Shown: positions 13,363 through 22,751, counted from the first letter of the stretch. The stretch is 27,068 bases of DNA from Patescibacteria group bacterium (GCA_030016465.1 JASEJL010000005.1:1-27068), one strand, 5' to 3'. The notes: generated by a model from the sequence alone, not told the origin. Made by a program: numbers and translations.

Positions 13363-14097
13363 ATGAAAAAAGATAGTTCCAAAATTGGAATATTGGGCTA
13401 TGGAGAAGTAGGGCAGGCTATTGCCAAATTTTACCGAAATCCTAAAATAAAGGATTTAAATCGAGACGATGGTTTAAAAGGAGTGGAGATTTTACATATT
13501 TGCCTTCCCTGGAGTAAAAGTTTTGTGAAAATAGTCAAAAAAGAAATTAAAAAAATAAAACCTAAACTTACAATCATTCACTCGACAATTGGGCCTGGGA
13601 CGACAAAGAAAATTGGCGGGACGATAGTTCATAGCCCAGTTAGGGGAATGCACCCAAAATTATATAAAGGAATCAAGACCTTTGTTAAATATATCGGAGC
13701 TGATAATAAAAAAGCAGGAGAGATGGCAAAAAAACATTTAGAAAGTTTGGGTATTAAAACGAAAGTTTTTATGCCTTCGGTTACCACCGAAATTGGAAAA
13801 CTTTTAGACACAAGCTACTACGGGCTCTGCATTGCCTGGCATGGTGAAATGAAAAAAATATGTGATAAATATGGAATAGATTTTGAAAAAGCAGTCACTG
13901 ATTTTAACAAAACCTATAATCAAGGTTATAAAAAATTAGGATTACCAAATGTTATCAGGCCAGTATTATATCCCCCAAAAGATGGTATAAAAGGACATTG
14001 TATCTGTGAGAATGCTGAAATCCTTAAAAAATATTTCAATAGCCCGGCTCTTAATTTAATTTTAAAATACCGACCCAAGAAGAAACGAAAAAGTTAA
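13363..14097 (+). CDS. Compact UDP-glucose/GDP-mannose dehydrogenase-like protein
   Basis: 244 residues from ATG 13363; an earlier in-frame ATG (13330) lies in the terminator and adds residues unlike the family. The Rossmann motif G12-Y-G-E-V-G17 binds NAD(P). The segment V-H-S-P-V-R-G-M-H-P matches the S-P-E-R region of nucleotide-sugar dehydrogenases, E-I-G-K146-L-L-D-T matches their catalytic Lys helix, and G211-H-C213-I matches their G-G-H-C-I catalytic Cys loop. Full-length enzymes have over 400 residues; this one lacks most of the C-terminal nucleotide-sugar domain. It could oxidise a sugar nucleotide or act on a smaller substrate, or have lost activity. It opens the glycan operon (three bases before the flippase), consistent with supplying an activated sugar. 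Confidence 0.72.
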   Translation: MKKDSSKIGILGYGEVGQAIAKFYRNPKIKDLNRDDGLKGVEILHICLPWSKSFVKIVKKEIKKIKPKLTIIHSTIGPGTTKKIGGTIVHSPVRGMHPKLYKGIKTFVKYIGADNKKAGEMAKKHLESLGIKTKVFMPSVTTEIGKLLDTSYYGLCIAWHGEMKKICDKYGIDFEKAVTDFNKTYNQGYKKLGLPNVIRPVLYPPKDGIKGHCICENAEILKKYFNSPALNLILKYRPKKKRKS

Positions 14098-14100
14098 AAT

Positions 14101-15582
14101 ATGAAGGTCAGAAATTTCATTGATATTAAAGCACTTTTGTTTGATAATCTAACCATTAAACAAACGATCTTTAAAAATATTTTTTGGCTAGCAGTATCTC
14201 ACGGACTGAGCAGATTGATGACCCTGATTTTGCTTATTTTTGTTGCCCGAATTCTGGGAGCTGCCGAGTACGGAAAATTCACTTTTGCTATAGCCTTTGT
14301 TTATTTGCTTAGTGTTTTTTCTGATTTAGGGATATCTTCAATTGCCACCCGAGAGTTTTCTCGAGAGAAAGAGAGAGAAAAAGAATTTTCAGCCATTCTT
14401 TCTTTAAAGATTTTTTTGATTTTAGGAACAGTGATTTTAACTTTCATTGGTTCTTTTTTTATCACCTCTGATCCTATAATTAGAGGAATAATTTGGATTT
14501 TAGTGATTTATAACTCAGTGAATTGTTTTTCCGAAATTATTTATGCTTTCTTAAGAGCTCGCCAGCGAATGGAGTATGAATCTTTTGCAAAAATTTTGCA
14601 TGCCTTTCTCATAACTGGTTTTGGTTTTTTTGTTATTTTGAACTTCCCTTCAGTAAAAAATTTGAGTTATAGTTATTTATTCGCCAGCTTAATTTTTCTA
14701 ATTCTTGTTTTAGTATTTTTTCATTTTAAGATTTATCGATTGTCTCTTACCTGGAATAAATTTATCTGGCAGAGGTTTTTAGCAATGTCCTGGCCATTGG
14801 CTTTGGTAGCAATTTTTACTGCTATTCATAATTATGTTGATTCCACCATGATGGGTTATTTTGGCCAAATTACCCAAACTGGCTGGTACAACGCCGCTTT
14901 AAAAATAGTCCAAGCGAGTCTAATTCCTGCTGCTCTTATTTCTCAGAGTTTTTATCCAGCTCTAAGTATTGCTTTTAAGGAATCAAAGGAAAAACTTCAA
15001 AAGGTCTGGAGTTACCAGATGGAAACTTTACTTTTTTTAGCTGTTCCCTTGATGGTTGGAGGAATAACCCTTGCTCCTAGAATCATTGATTTTATTTATG
15101 ATTCCAGTTATTTTCCTTCAATTCTAGCTTTTCAGATCTTAATAATCATGGCCGCTTTAGTGTTTCTTTATTACCCTTTTAATCAAGTCTTAATTGTTTC
15201 CAATCAGCAGACAAAAGTTTTTTGGCCTATTTTTTGGGGAGTTATAGTTAACGTTATTTTAAATCTAATTTTGATTCCCAAGTTTAGTCTCTACGGAGCA
15301 GCTGTAGCCACCGTAATTACCAATCTTTTAATTTTCTTTCTATTATTTACATCTGTTTTAAAATTTACTTTTGTAAACCCTTTTAATTTAAGATTTTTAT
15401 TAACTTTTATCGGTGTAGTTTTTTCCAGTGCTGGAATGTATTTTGTAATATCCCAACCTGCGATTTTCTATCTCAATGTTTTACTTTCAGTACCAATTGG
15501 AGCCGGAGTCTATTTTGGTTCTTTTTTAGGATATAGAAAATTAGTAAAGCAAATTTTTATTATTCCATCGGTTTTATTTTAA
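14101..15582 (+). CDS. Wzx-type lipid-linked oligosaccharide flippase (MOP superfamily)
   Basis: 493 residues with 12-14 hydrophobic segments spread over the whole length. The N-terminal region has the polysaccharide-transporter pattern: N-I-F-W-L-A-V-S-H-G-L-S-R, then A-R-I-L-G-A-A-E-Y-G-K-F-T-F-A and F-S-D-L-G-I-S-S-I-A-T-R-E. A later W-Y-N-A-A-L-K-I-V-Q-A and N-L-I-L-I-P-K-F-S-L-Y-G-A-A-V-A-T also fit. Proteins of this family flip undecaprenyl-linked glycan repeats from the cytoplasmic to the outer face of the membrane. It is the export step of this cluster. A Wzy polymerase is not seen nearby, so either the glycan is short or polymerisation is encoded elsewhere. Confidence 0.9.
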   Translation: MKVRNFIDIKALLFDNLTIKQTIFKNIFWLAVSHGLSRLMTLILLIFVARILGAAEYGKFTFAIAFVYLLSVFSDLGISSIATREFSREKEREKEFSAILSLKIFLILGTVILTFIGSFFITSDPIIRGIIWILVIYNSVNCFSEIIYAFLRARQRMEYESFAKILHAFLITGFGFFVILNFPSVKNLSYSYLFASLIFLILVLVFFHFKIYRLSLTWNKFIWQRFLAMSWPLALVAIFTAIHNYVDSTMMGYFGQITQTGWYNAALKIVQASLIPAALISQSFYPALSIAFKESKEKLQKVWSYQMETLLFLAVPLMVGGITLAPRIIDFIYDSSYFPSILAFQILIIMAALVFLYYPFNQVLIVSNQQTKVFWPIFWGVIVNVILNLILIPKFSLYGAAVATVITNLLIFFLLFTSVLKFTFVNPFNLRFLLTFIGVVFSSAGMYFVISQPAIFYLNVLLSVPIGAGVYFGSFLGYRKLVKQIFIIPSVLF

Positions 15583-15590
15583 AGAAAAAA

Positions 15591-17081
15591 ATGAACTATA
15601 AATTCTATATATTAAAAAAGGATTTAAGAGAAAAGGGGCTAATTTTTGTATTTAAAAGAATTATCTTTTATTTGTTACGTCCGTTTACAAATTTAATGAA
15701 GAGGAGTTATTTCTTAGTAAACATGCGATACGGAGTTTTTCCAAAATTAAGACAAAATTTACCTTTTTGTCGACCTAGTAATAGAATCATCAGATTTCCT
15801 CAAAGTGAATTAGTTCAGGAAGTGCGCAAATTTTGGTATTCAAATGTTCCTGGTAATTTTGATTTAGATGGAGAGAAAATTAGCCGCAAGGATATTTTTA
15901 CTTACGGTGGACCCAATCCTAAATTTACCTGTCCGATTTGTCAAAAGTTAGAATGGCTCTCTCGAGTTAGGCAAAAAAATTTATTCACTCCTCACAACTG
16001 TTCTCAAGCAAAAGAATGCGAAGAACTGTGTAAAAAACAAGGAGATGAATTATGGACTCACTATCATCAAAATTTTGATTTTTCAATCGGTTGCGATCTA
16101 AATTTACTTGCTCCAAAAGCGATTATTCTTACTACTAAAGAAAGTTTTGAGAAATTTCTTACTCCCCGATGCGATTTAGGATATTTATTGGGGAGAAGAA
16201 GATTGGCTTTTTCTTGCCAAATAGATGTTACTTTTGATCCTTTTGGAATAGATTGGTCAAAATATGATTTCTTATTGATGAGTAATGAGGGAAACAACCG
16301 AAGATTTGCTCGGCCAAATATTCCAATTATTCTATATGGACATGATTTTTGGCCTCTCGAGGACAAAGGTTTTCAATGGGTGATTGATTGGGTGAGGCCC
16401 GATGTATTTTTGACTACTTATCCCACCCAATGGAAAGAAAATTTTAAATTTCCTAAAAAAACAAAAATTATCTTCTTCCCTCTGTTTCCAACTCAATTTT
16501 TCACTCGAACAAATTTAAATAAAAAAGAAGTTGATTTGCTAGTTATTGGGGCCGTTGCCAATCCTATTTATAAACCCAGAGTTGAACTCTTAAAACAAAT
16601 TTCAAAACTAAAAGATAAATATAAAATTGAATTTTCTCACTGGGTAGGGGCTCGAGGAGCTGATTGGCAGGGACCGACTTATTATGTAGATTCAATTTCT
16701 GGCCAACCAGTTCGCTATTTAAATAAATGGTCAGAATATTTGGGCTCAGCAAAATATGTAGTTTTTGGAAGAATGCGTTATTCTATTTTAGTTTGGAAGT
16801 ATTACGAAACTCTTGGTTCAGGAGCTGTGCCCATTTTTCCTGAGATACCGGATTTAAAGTATTTAGGAGTAAAACCGTTTGAGCACTATATTCCTTTGTC
16901 TGAAGTTGAAGGTCATAACAATAGATTAGCTTATTTTTTAGAACATTACGATGATTTTAGATATATCGCTGAAAATGCCGTAAAGTGGTACAAAGAAAAT
17001 TCAGATAAAATGTTATTTAATAGCTTCGAAGATTTGAGTAGAGAAATCACTGAATATAAATATCCAAAAAGATTAATTTAA
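15591..17081 (+). CDS. GT-B-type glycosyltransferase-like protein with an N-terminal cysteine cluster
   Basis: 496 residues, soluble apart from a hydrophobic/basic stretch at about 15-45 that may touch the membrane. Residues 114-147 hold C114-P-I-C117, H135-N-C137, C143 and C147, a likely zinc-binding knuckle. The middle part has Rossmann-like strands (L-L-A-P-K-A-I-I-L, I-P-I-I-L-Y-G-H-D-F). The C-terminal part (about 395-496) resembles the glycosyltransferase family 1 end: Y-Y-E-T-L-G-S-G-A-V-P-I-F-P-E-I-P-D-L, then a helix with residues typical of CgeB-like proteins. The specific sugar is unknown. It sits eight bases after the flippase and one base before the next transferase, so it is part of the operon. 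Confidence 0.65.
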   Translation: MNYKFYILKKDLREKGLIFVFKRIIFYLLRPFTNLMKRSYFLVNMRYGVFPKLRQNLPFCRPSNRIIRFPQSELVQEVRKFWYSNVPGNFDLDGEKISRKDIFTYGGPNPKFTCPICQKLEWLSRVRQKNLFTPHNCSQAKECEELCKKQGDELWTHYHQNFDFSIGCDLNLLAPKAIILTTKESFEKFLTPRCDLGYLLGRRRLAFSCQIDVTFDPFGIDWSKYDFLLMSNEGNNRRFARPNIPIILYGHDFWPLEDKGFQWVIDWVRPDVFLTTYPTQWKENFKFPKKTKIIFFPLFPTQFFTRTNLNKKEVDLLVIGAVANPIYKPRVELLKQISKLKDKYKIEFSHWVGARGADWQGPTYYVDSISGQPVRYLNKWSEYLGSAKYVVFGRMRYSILVWKYYETLGSGAVPIFPEIPDLKYLGVKPFEHYIPLSEVEGHNNRLAYFLEHYDDFRYIAENAVKWYKENSDKMLFNSFEDLSREITEYKYPKRLI

Positions 17082-17082
17082 A

Positions 17083-18204
17083 ATGAAAATTTGTTATTTG
17101 GCAGATGCCGACAGCATTCATACTTACAGATGGATTACTTATTTTTCAAAGAAAGGACATAAGGTTAGCTTAATTTCTTTCAAACCTCCCTGTTTTGATT
17201 ACCAGGGAGTAGATATATTTTTAATAAAAAAAATAAAAAATAGTCCTCGGACGAGCTCCCACTTTCTTAACTTTTTACCAATTCTTTTTCAAATAAATAA
17301 ATTAAAAAATCAGATCAAACCTGATCTATTTCATGCATTAAGCAGTAGTAAAGGATGGTTCGCCGCATTACTCGGCTTTAAGCCACTTATTTTTACTATT
17401 GCAGATCCCGGGATTTTCTCAATACCTTTTCAAAGGAAACTGCCAAAAATTTATAAAATTCTTAACAGATATGCTCTAAAAAAAGCTGATTTATTAGTTT
17501 GCGATGGGGAAAATACAAGAAAAGCTATGATAGAATTTGGAGCTAATCCTCAAAAAATAAAAATCATTAGATACGGGGTAGATACAGAAAAATTTAAACC
17601 AGAAAAACCAAACCAAGAGCTAAAAAATAAATTTTTTACATCTGATGATAAAATAATAATTAGTGTTAAACCGCTTAGAAAAGAGTGCGATGTGGAAAGT
17701 TTAATTCGTGCTATACCGTCTGTTTTGAAAGAAGTTCCGGAAGCTAAATTTTTAATAGTTGGAGATGGCGAAGAAAAAGAGAAATTAATTAGCTTATCCA
17801 AATCTTTAGGAATTTCTTCTGCCATTAAATTTGTCGGTTGGGTTTTGTCTGAAGATTTACCAAAATATTTTAATATAGCTAAAATTTTTGTCTGCACCTC
17901 TTTAGTAGAGACAGGATTAGCTTCTAGTACTGCCGAAGCTATGGCCTGTGGAGTACCAATAGTGGTCAGCGATTCTGGTGACAATAAAATTTTTATAAAG
18001 GATGGAGAAAATGGATTCATTTTTCCTCCAAGGGGATCGGAGATTTTAGCTGAAAAGCTCATTGTTCTACTCAAGAGTGAAAGTTTGTGGCAAAAGTTTT
18101 ATTTAGCTCACAGGAAATGGATTGAAGAGAACAATAACTATCAAAAAGAAATGGAGAAAATGGAAAAAATTTATAAACAAATAATTAATGAAAGAAAAAA
18201 TTAA
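17083..18204 (+). CDS. Family 4 glycosyltransferase (GT-B)
   Basis: 373 residues. The N-terminal domain begins M-K-I-C-Y-L-A-D-A-D-S-I-H-T-Y-R-W and the linker has N-x-P-Q-K-I-K-I-I-R-Y-G-V-D-T-E-K-F-K-P, the usual GT4 hinge. The C-terminal domain has the donor-binding strand K-F-L-I-V-G-D-G-E-E-K-E-K-L and the E-x7-E motif in S-L-V-E-T-G-L-A-S-S-T-A-E-A-M-A-C-G-V-P-I-V. GT4 enzymes usually transfer sugars from nucleotide donors with retention. It starts one base after the previous stop, and its 3' end overlaps the next gene by 17 bases. Confidence 0.9.
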   Translation: MKICYLADADSIHTYRWITYFSKKGHKVSLISFKPPCFDYQGVDIFLIKKIKNSPRTSSHFLNFLPILFQINKLKNQIKPDLFHALSSSKGWFAALLGFKPLIFTIADPGIFSIPFQRKLPKIYKILNRYALKKADLLVCDGENTRKAMIEFGANPQKIKIIRYGVDTEKFKPEKPNQELKNKFFTSDDKIIISVKPLRKECDVESLIRAIPSVLKEVPEAKFLIVGDGEEKEKLISLSKSLGISSAIKFVGWVLSEDLPKYFNIAKIFVCTSLVETGLASSTAEAMACGVPIVVSDSGDNKIFIKDGENGFIFPPRGSEILAEKLIVLLKSESLWQKFYLAHRKWIEENNNYQKEMEKMEKIYKQIINERKN

Positions 18205-18910
18205 ATCAATTCTAAAAAGCTATCCTTCTATTTACCATTTTGTACAGAATTACTATTGGAAAACTCTAAGCTTAAAAGCTAAATTTTTAAGAACAAAAAT
18301 GGTAGAAAGAAAATGGCAAAATCGTAAAGATTTAATAACAGCTAAAGATTTTTGGCTAGCCACAAATCATCTCCATCGCCAATTATTAATAAAAAAGATT
18401 GAAAGCTTTTCTCCGATTTCTAGTGTTTTAGAAATAGGATGTGGCTTTGGTTCTAATTTATATTTACTTGCTAAAAAATTTCCAAAGGCAAAAATAAAGG
18501 GGATTGACATTAATCCGAAGTTTATTCAGGTAAGCAAAGAGATATTTTCTAAAGAAAAAATTTTAAATGTTGAAACCCTGATAGGAAGGGCAGACGAACT
18601 TGGAAGATTTTCAGCTAAAAGTTTTGATGTTGTTTTTACTGATGCGGTTTTAATGTATATAGGGCCAGATAAAATTAAAAAAGTAATTAAAGAAATAACA
18701 AGAATTGCTAAAAAAGCCTTAATTTTTGTAGAATGGCAATCTGAAAAAGAAGAATACGATGCTCATGTTGGAGTTTGGAAGAGAAATTATTTAAATTTAT
18801 TAAGTAATTTTTTTTCAAAAGAAAGAATTTCTCTTTCAAAAATTCCTAAGGAGGCTTGGCCAGATGAAAATTGGCAAAAATTTGGATATTTAATCGAAGT
18901 AAAATTATGA
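18188..18910 (+). CDS. Class I SAM-dependent methyltransferase
   Basis: 240 residues. Motif I is L81-E-I-G-C-G-F-G-S-N90 and the acidic ribose-binding residue is D107 in G-I-D-I-N-P. F-D-V-V-F-T-D-A-V-L-M-Y-I and the following helix-strand fit motifs IV and V of a class I methyltransferase. It probably methylates a sugar or another part of the growing glycan; the target cannot be read from sequence. The start overlaps the upstream transferase by 17 bases and the stop overlaps the next start as ATGA. Confidence 0.86.
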   Translation: MKEKIKSILKSYPSIYHFVQNYYWKTLSLKAKFLRTKMVERKWQNRKDLITAKDFWLATNHLHRQLLIKKIESFSPISSVLEIGCGFGSNLYLLAKKFPKAKIKGIDINPKFIQVSKEIFSKEKILNVETLIGRADELGRFSAKSFDVVFTDAVLMYIGPDKIKKVIKEITRIAKKALIFVEWQSEKEEYDAHVGVWKRNYLNLLSNFFSKERISLSKIPKEAWPDENWQKFGYLIEVKL

Positions 18911-20172
18911 AAAAGGTTTTAATTATTTCTGATTTAATTGAAGCTTCTCCAAGAATTCCTGGTATATCTAAGTATCTTTTTGAATTTGGTTGGCAAGCAA
19001 TTATTTTAACTGGGAGGTTGGCAGAAGGAATAAATTCTAAGGTTAAAGTTGTAAAAACTCCTTATTCTAATATTGTTCTTTCTTTTAAAAAAAAGTTTGG
19101 TTTGAATGAAAAAAAAGAACTCCAAGAACAAATTGGGATCCCCCTCTTTCTGAGAAAGAAAAAGAAATCCATTATTGATAAATTAATTAATTTAGTTAAA
19201 GAAATCATTGCCTATCCAGATGAACTAAAAAATTGGAAGCCAATTGCCGTGAAATTTGCAAATGAAGTTTTAGAGAAAGAAAAAATAGATGCCATAATTA
19301 GTAGTTCTTCACCGGTGACAGTTCATATGATCGCCAAAGAATTAAAAAAAAAATATAAAATTCCCTGGATAGCTGATTTAAGAGATCTTTGGACCCAAAA
19401 TCATTATTATCAATATAGCAGAGTAAGGAAGTTTTTTGAGCAAAAATTAGAGCTAGAGACCCTAAAAGATGCAGATGCCTTAGTAACAGTTTCTCCAATT
19501 TGGACTAGCAGACTGAAAGAACTACATAAAAGAGATACAGTATATAGTGTAACTAATGGTTTTGATCCAGAAAAAATGAATACTTCTTCAGTTAATTTGA
19601 CAGAGAAATTTACAATCACCTACACTGGTAGAGTTTATGCTGAAAAACAAAGTCCATCGAAACTTTTTCTTGCTCTTAAAGATTTAATCACCACCGGAAA
19701 AATTAATCGAAATGAGATTGAGGTAAGGTTTTATGGTCCAAAAAAAGAATGGTTAGAAAAAGAGATCGAAGATTATGAATTATCTCCTATCGTTAAACAG
19801 TGCGGCTTAATTCCGAGAAGTGTGTCTTTCCAAAAACAACGTGAATCACAAATATTGCTTTTGCTAAATTGGGAAGATTATCGAGAAAAAGGATGCTATC
19901 CCTTAAAGACTTTTGAGTACTTAGCAGCCCGAAGACCCATCCTCTCTATAGGTGGTTCAGGCGATGATGTTGTTAAAAAACTTCTTTCCGAAACTAAAAG
20001 CGGCGTTTATGGTAAGGAAATCAAGAATATCAAAAGTTATCTTGCTAAATTTTATTCAGAATATAAGCAGAAAGGGAAAGTGAGTTATGAAGGCGATGTG
20101 GAGAAAATTAATAAATATAGCTATAGAGAAAAAGCAAAAGAATTCACGAATATTTTAAACCAAATAACATGA
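18907..20172 (+). CDS. Family 4-like glycosyltransferase
   Basis: 421 residues from ATG 18907, the ATGA overlap with the previous stop; a start at 18871 is possible but would add residues that overlap the neighbour and lack the family pattern. The opening M-K-K-V-L-I-I-S-D-L-I-E-A-S-P-R and the A-Y-P-D-E-L-K-N-W-K-P segment are typical of GT4 relatives. The D-L-R-D-L-W, V-S-P-I-W, N-G-F-D-P-E and F-T-I-T-Y-T-G-R-V-Y segments mark the GT-B hinge and second domain. The E-x-E donor site is F-E-Y-L-A-A-R-R-P-I-L-S-I. It overlaps the following methyltransferase start by four bases. Confidence 0.86.
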   Translation: MKKVLIISDLIEASPRIPGISKYLFEFGWQAIILTGRLAEGINSKVKVVKTPYSNIVLSFKKKFGLNEKKELQEQIGIPLFLRKKKKSIIDKLINLVKEIIAYPDELKNWKPIAVKFANEVLEKEKIDAIISSSSPVTVHMIAKELKKKYKIPWIADLRDLWTQNHYYQYSRVRKFFEQKLELETLKDADALVTVSPIWTSRLKELHKRDTVYSVTNGFDPEKMNTSSVNLTEKFTITYTGRVYAEKQSPSKLFLALKDLITTGKINRNEIEVRFYGPKKEWLEKEIEDYELSPIVKQCGLIPRSVSFQKQRESQILLLLNWEDYREKGCYPLKTFEYLAARRPILSIGGSGDDVVKKLLSETKSGVYGKEIKNIKSYLAKFYSEYKQKGKVSYEGDVEKINKYSYREKAKEFTNILNQIT

Positions 20173-20837
20173 CTAATAAATCCGATTTTGATTCACAATT
20201 TCATATGAATTATGAAGATTATTTGAAAGGTTTGGATTTAGATAACTGGTATCGATACTTCTTCATCATAAAAGAAGTAATTGAATTTAATCCAAAAAAC
20301 ATTTTAGAAATCGGGGCTGGCAGTGAAGTAGTTAAAAACTGTCTTAAAAACTTTGTTGAAGATTACAAAGTAATGGATGTTAATCAAAAATTAAACCCGG
20401 ATATATTGTCAGACTTAAGAGAATTGAAACCAGAATTGAAAGAAAAATTTGATTGTCTGATTTGTGCTGAGGTTTTAGAACATATGCCCTTCGATGATTT
20501 AGAGAAAAACTTGAGGAATATATCTCAGTATCTAAGAAAGGCTGGTAAAGCTTTAGTTACCACCCCTCATCGTGAAAAAAGAATTGCAATTATCTCACCT
20601 TTATCCCATCAAAAACCCTTAATGATTTGTCTTCCTCCCGGAATTCATACCCCAAAAGGCTATTATTATAGGTGGCTAAAGAGAAAAAAGATTACAAAAG
20701 ATCCTCATCATTGTTGGGAAATTGGAATGGATGGGATAAAGAAAAATGATGTAGAAAAGATTATTAAAAAAGTGGGTTTTGATATAGAGAAATTTATGAA
20801 ACTATTATATGTAGATTTTTGGGTTTTAAGAAAGTAA
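20169..20837 (+). CDS. Class I SAM-dependent methyltransferase
   Basis: 222 residues. Motif I is L46-E-I-G-A-G-S-E53, followed by V-M-D-V-N-Q (ribose-binding acid) and F-D-C-L-I-C-A-E-V-L-E-H-M-P (motif IV, as in type 11 methyltransferases). The C-terminal half has T-T-P-H-R-E, common in methyltransferases that act on glycans or lipids. The target is unknown. Starts inside the previous stop (ATGA) and ends one base before the next transferase. Confidence 0.85.
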   Translation: MTNKSDFDSQFHMNYEDYLKGLDLDNWYRYFFIIKEVIEFNPKNILEIGAGSEVVKNCLKNFVEDYKVMDVNQKLNPDILSDLRELKPELKEKFDCLICAEVLEHMPFDDLEKNLRNISQYLRKAGKALVTTPHREKRIAIISPLSHQKPLMICLPPGIHTPKGYYYRWLKRKKITKDPHHCWEIGMDGIKKNDVEKIIKKVGFDIEKFMKLLYVDFWVLRK

Positions 20838-20838
20838 G

Positions 20839-21822
20839 ATGAAAATATCAATTATTACGACTATAAAAAGAAAATATGGTGGTAAGGTTTACGAAAGAAT
20901 GATAGGAGATGCTCTTTCTAATAATTTTCAGGTTGAATTCGTAAATACTGGTATAAAAAATGGTAAATTTAAACATTTGAAAACCCTCAAGGTTTTATGG
21001 GATCTTTTTAAAATCAGTAAGAAAAAAGATTTTGAATTGGTTATTAAAGATTTTGATTCTTCTATTTTTTTAAATAAAAAACCGGTAAAAAATATAGCTA
21101 TTATTCATCATATTGATTATTCTTTTGCTCCGTTTTGGATTAAATTTTTTACTCCGTTTTTTATTCCCTTTGTTTTTTATAATTTAAAAAAATTTGATGT
21201 CATTGTCACTGTTTCAAAATATTGGGAAAATTATTTCCAAAAGAAAGATTACAAAAATGTTGTTCTTATTTATAATGCTTTTAATGTAAGCGAATTTAAT
21301 TTTTCTCCTGAGGAGATTGAAGAATTTAAAAAGAAATATAATTTAATTAAAAAGCCTATTATTTATCTTGGCAATTGTCAAAAAGCTAAAGGGGTGGTAG
21401 AAAGTTTCCAGATCTTAAAAGATTTAGATGCCAATTTGGTTACTTCAGGAAGTCAGCAAGTTAAAATTCCAGCCAGAAATTTTGAGCTAGAATATAGGGA
21501 TTATTTAAAATTATTGAAAACCTCATCGATAGTAATTACTATGTCTAAATTTAAAGAAGGTTGGTGCCGAACCGCTCACGAAGCAATGCTTTTGAAAACT
21601 CCAGTGATAGGTTCAGGTTTAGGAGGAATGAGAGAATTATTAGAAGGCGGAAAACAAATAATTTGTTCTGATTTTAGTTCTCTAAGAGAAAAAGTCGAAT
21701 ATTTATTAAACCATCCAGAAGTGAGAGAAAAAATGGGCGAGGATGGTTATAATTTCGCTAAAAATTTTACTTTGGAAAGATTCAAAAAAGATTGGCTAGA
21801 ATTAATTAACAAATTAAGATGA
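20839..21822 (+). CDS. Family 4 glycosyltransferase
   Basis: 327 residues, shorter than the usual GT4 length. The hinge has N-V-V-L-I-Y-N-A-F-N-V-S-E-F and the second domain has P-I-I-Y-L-G-N-C-Q-K-A-K-G-V. The donor-binding E-x7-E segment is F-K-E-G-W-C-R-T-A-H-E-A-M-L-L-K-T-P-V-I-G-S. The N-terminal region (M-K-I-S-I-I-T-T-I-K-R-K-Y-G-G) is compact. It overlaps the following GT2 gene by four bases. Specific donor and acceptor are unknown. Confidence 0.88.
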   Translation: MKISIITTIKRKYGGKVYERMIGDALSNNFQVEFVNTGIKNGKFKHLKTLKVLWDLFKISKKKDFELVIKDFDSSIFLNKKPVKNIAIIHHIDYSFAPFWIKFFTPFFIPFVFYNLKKFDVIVTVSKYWENYFQKKDYKNVVLIYNAFNVSEFNFSPEEIEEFKKKYNLIKKPIIYLGNCQKAKGVVESFQILKDLDANLVTSGSQQVKIPARNFELEYRDYLKLLKTSSIVITMSKFKEGWCRTAHEAMLLKTPVIGSGLGGMRELLEGGKQIICSDFSSLREKVEYLLNHPEVREKMGEDGYNFAKNFTLERFKKDWLELINKLR

Positions 21823-22751
21823 TTAAAGTCTCAATAATAATTCCTTGTAGGAACGAAGAAAAATTTATTGGAAGATGTTTACAGTCTCTTCTTGAGCAAG
21901 ATTATCCCAAAGAAAACCTTGAAGTTTTAGTAATAGACGGAAATTCTGAAGATGGGACTAGGGAAATTATTAGAGATTTTTCTTCAAAGCACTCTTTTAT
22001 TAAACTTTTGGAAAATCTTAAAAAGTTTACTCCTTTTGGTTTAAATATTGGAATAAAAAATAGTAGGGGAGAGGTAATAGTAAGAATGGATGCTCATGCC
22101 AGTTACGAAAAAGATTATGTATCAAAGTGTGTAAAATATTTACAGGAATATAATGCCGATAATGTGGGAGGAGTAATAAAAACTCTGCCGGCTAAAAATA
22201 CCTTAATGGCCAAAGCTATCGCCAATTGCTTATCGCATCCTTTTGGCGCGGCATCTGATTTTAGAATGGGTGCTGCTCAACCCAAAGAAACTGACACGGT
22301 TTTTGGTGGCTGTTACAAAAGAGAGGTTTTTGAGAAAATCGGGTTGTTTAATGAAAACTTATTAAGGTCGCAGGATATGGAGTTTAACCTTCGGTTGAAA
22401 AAAGCCGGAGGTAAAATTCTTTTGGCGCCAGACATTGTTGCCTATTATTATCCTCAGTCAAATCTTTTTAATTTTTTTAAGCATAATTTTGAAGATGGTG
22501 TTTGGGCAATTTTGCCTCTGAAATTTGTTAAAATTCCTTTTAAATTAAGGCATTATATACCCTTGATTTTTGTTTTAACTTTGCCTTTGAGCATTTGGCC
22601 GTACATTTTAATTTCTTTGTTTTTTTCGTTGCAAATTGCTTTTCGGGAAAGAGATTTTCGACTGTTTTTTATAATGCCCCTGACATTTTTTTGCCGCCAT
22701 TTTGGTTATGGTTTGGGTTCAATTTGGGGATTAGTAAAAATAATTTTATGA
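21819..22751 (+). CDS. Family 2 glycosyltransferase, ExoA-like, with C-terminal membrane segments
   Basis: 310 residues. The N-terminal GT-A domain begins V-S-I-I-I-P-C-R-N-E-E-K-F-I; D-G-N-S-E-D-G-T and the metal-binding M-D-A-H-A-S-Y follow. G-G-C-Y-K-R-E-V-F-E-K-I-G-L-F-N-E-N and S-Q-D-M-E-F-N-L-R complete the GT2 pattern, closest in style to ExoA-like enzymes. Two hydrophobic segments at the C-terminus (about 245-305) would anchor it to the inner face of the membrane. Likely adds a sugar to the lipid-linked intermediate. Overlaps the transaldolase start by ATGA. Confidence 0.9.
   Translation: MIKVSIIIPCRNEEKFIGRCLQSLLEQDYPKENLEVLVIDGNSEDGTREIIRDFSSKHSFIKLLENLKKFTPFGLNIGIKNSRGEVIVRMDAHASYEKDYVSKCVKYLQEYNADNVGGVIKTLPAKNTLMAKAIANCLSHPFGAASDFRMGAAQPKETDTVFGGCYKREVFEKIGLFNENLLRSQDMEFNLRLKKAGGKILLAPDIVAYYYPQSNLFNFFKHNFEDGVWAILPLKFVKIPFKLRHYIPLIFVLTLPLSIWPYILISLFFSLQIAFRERDFRLFFIMPLTFFCRHFGYGLGSIWGLVKIIL

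Noticed and set aside
17550..18074. Minus-strand ORF of 174 codons
   Set aside because: It is antisense to a clear family 4 glycosyltransferase, with no motif and no ribosome site.
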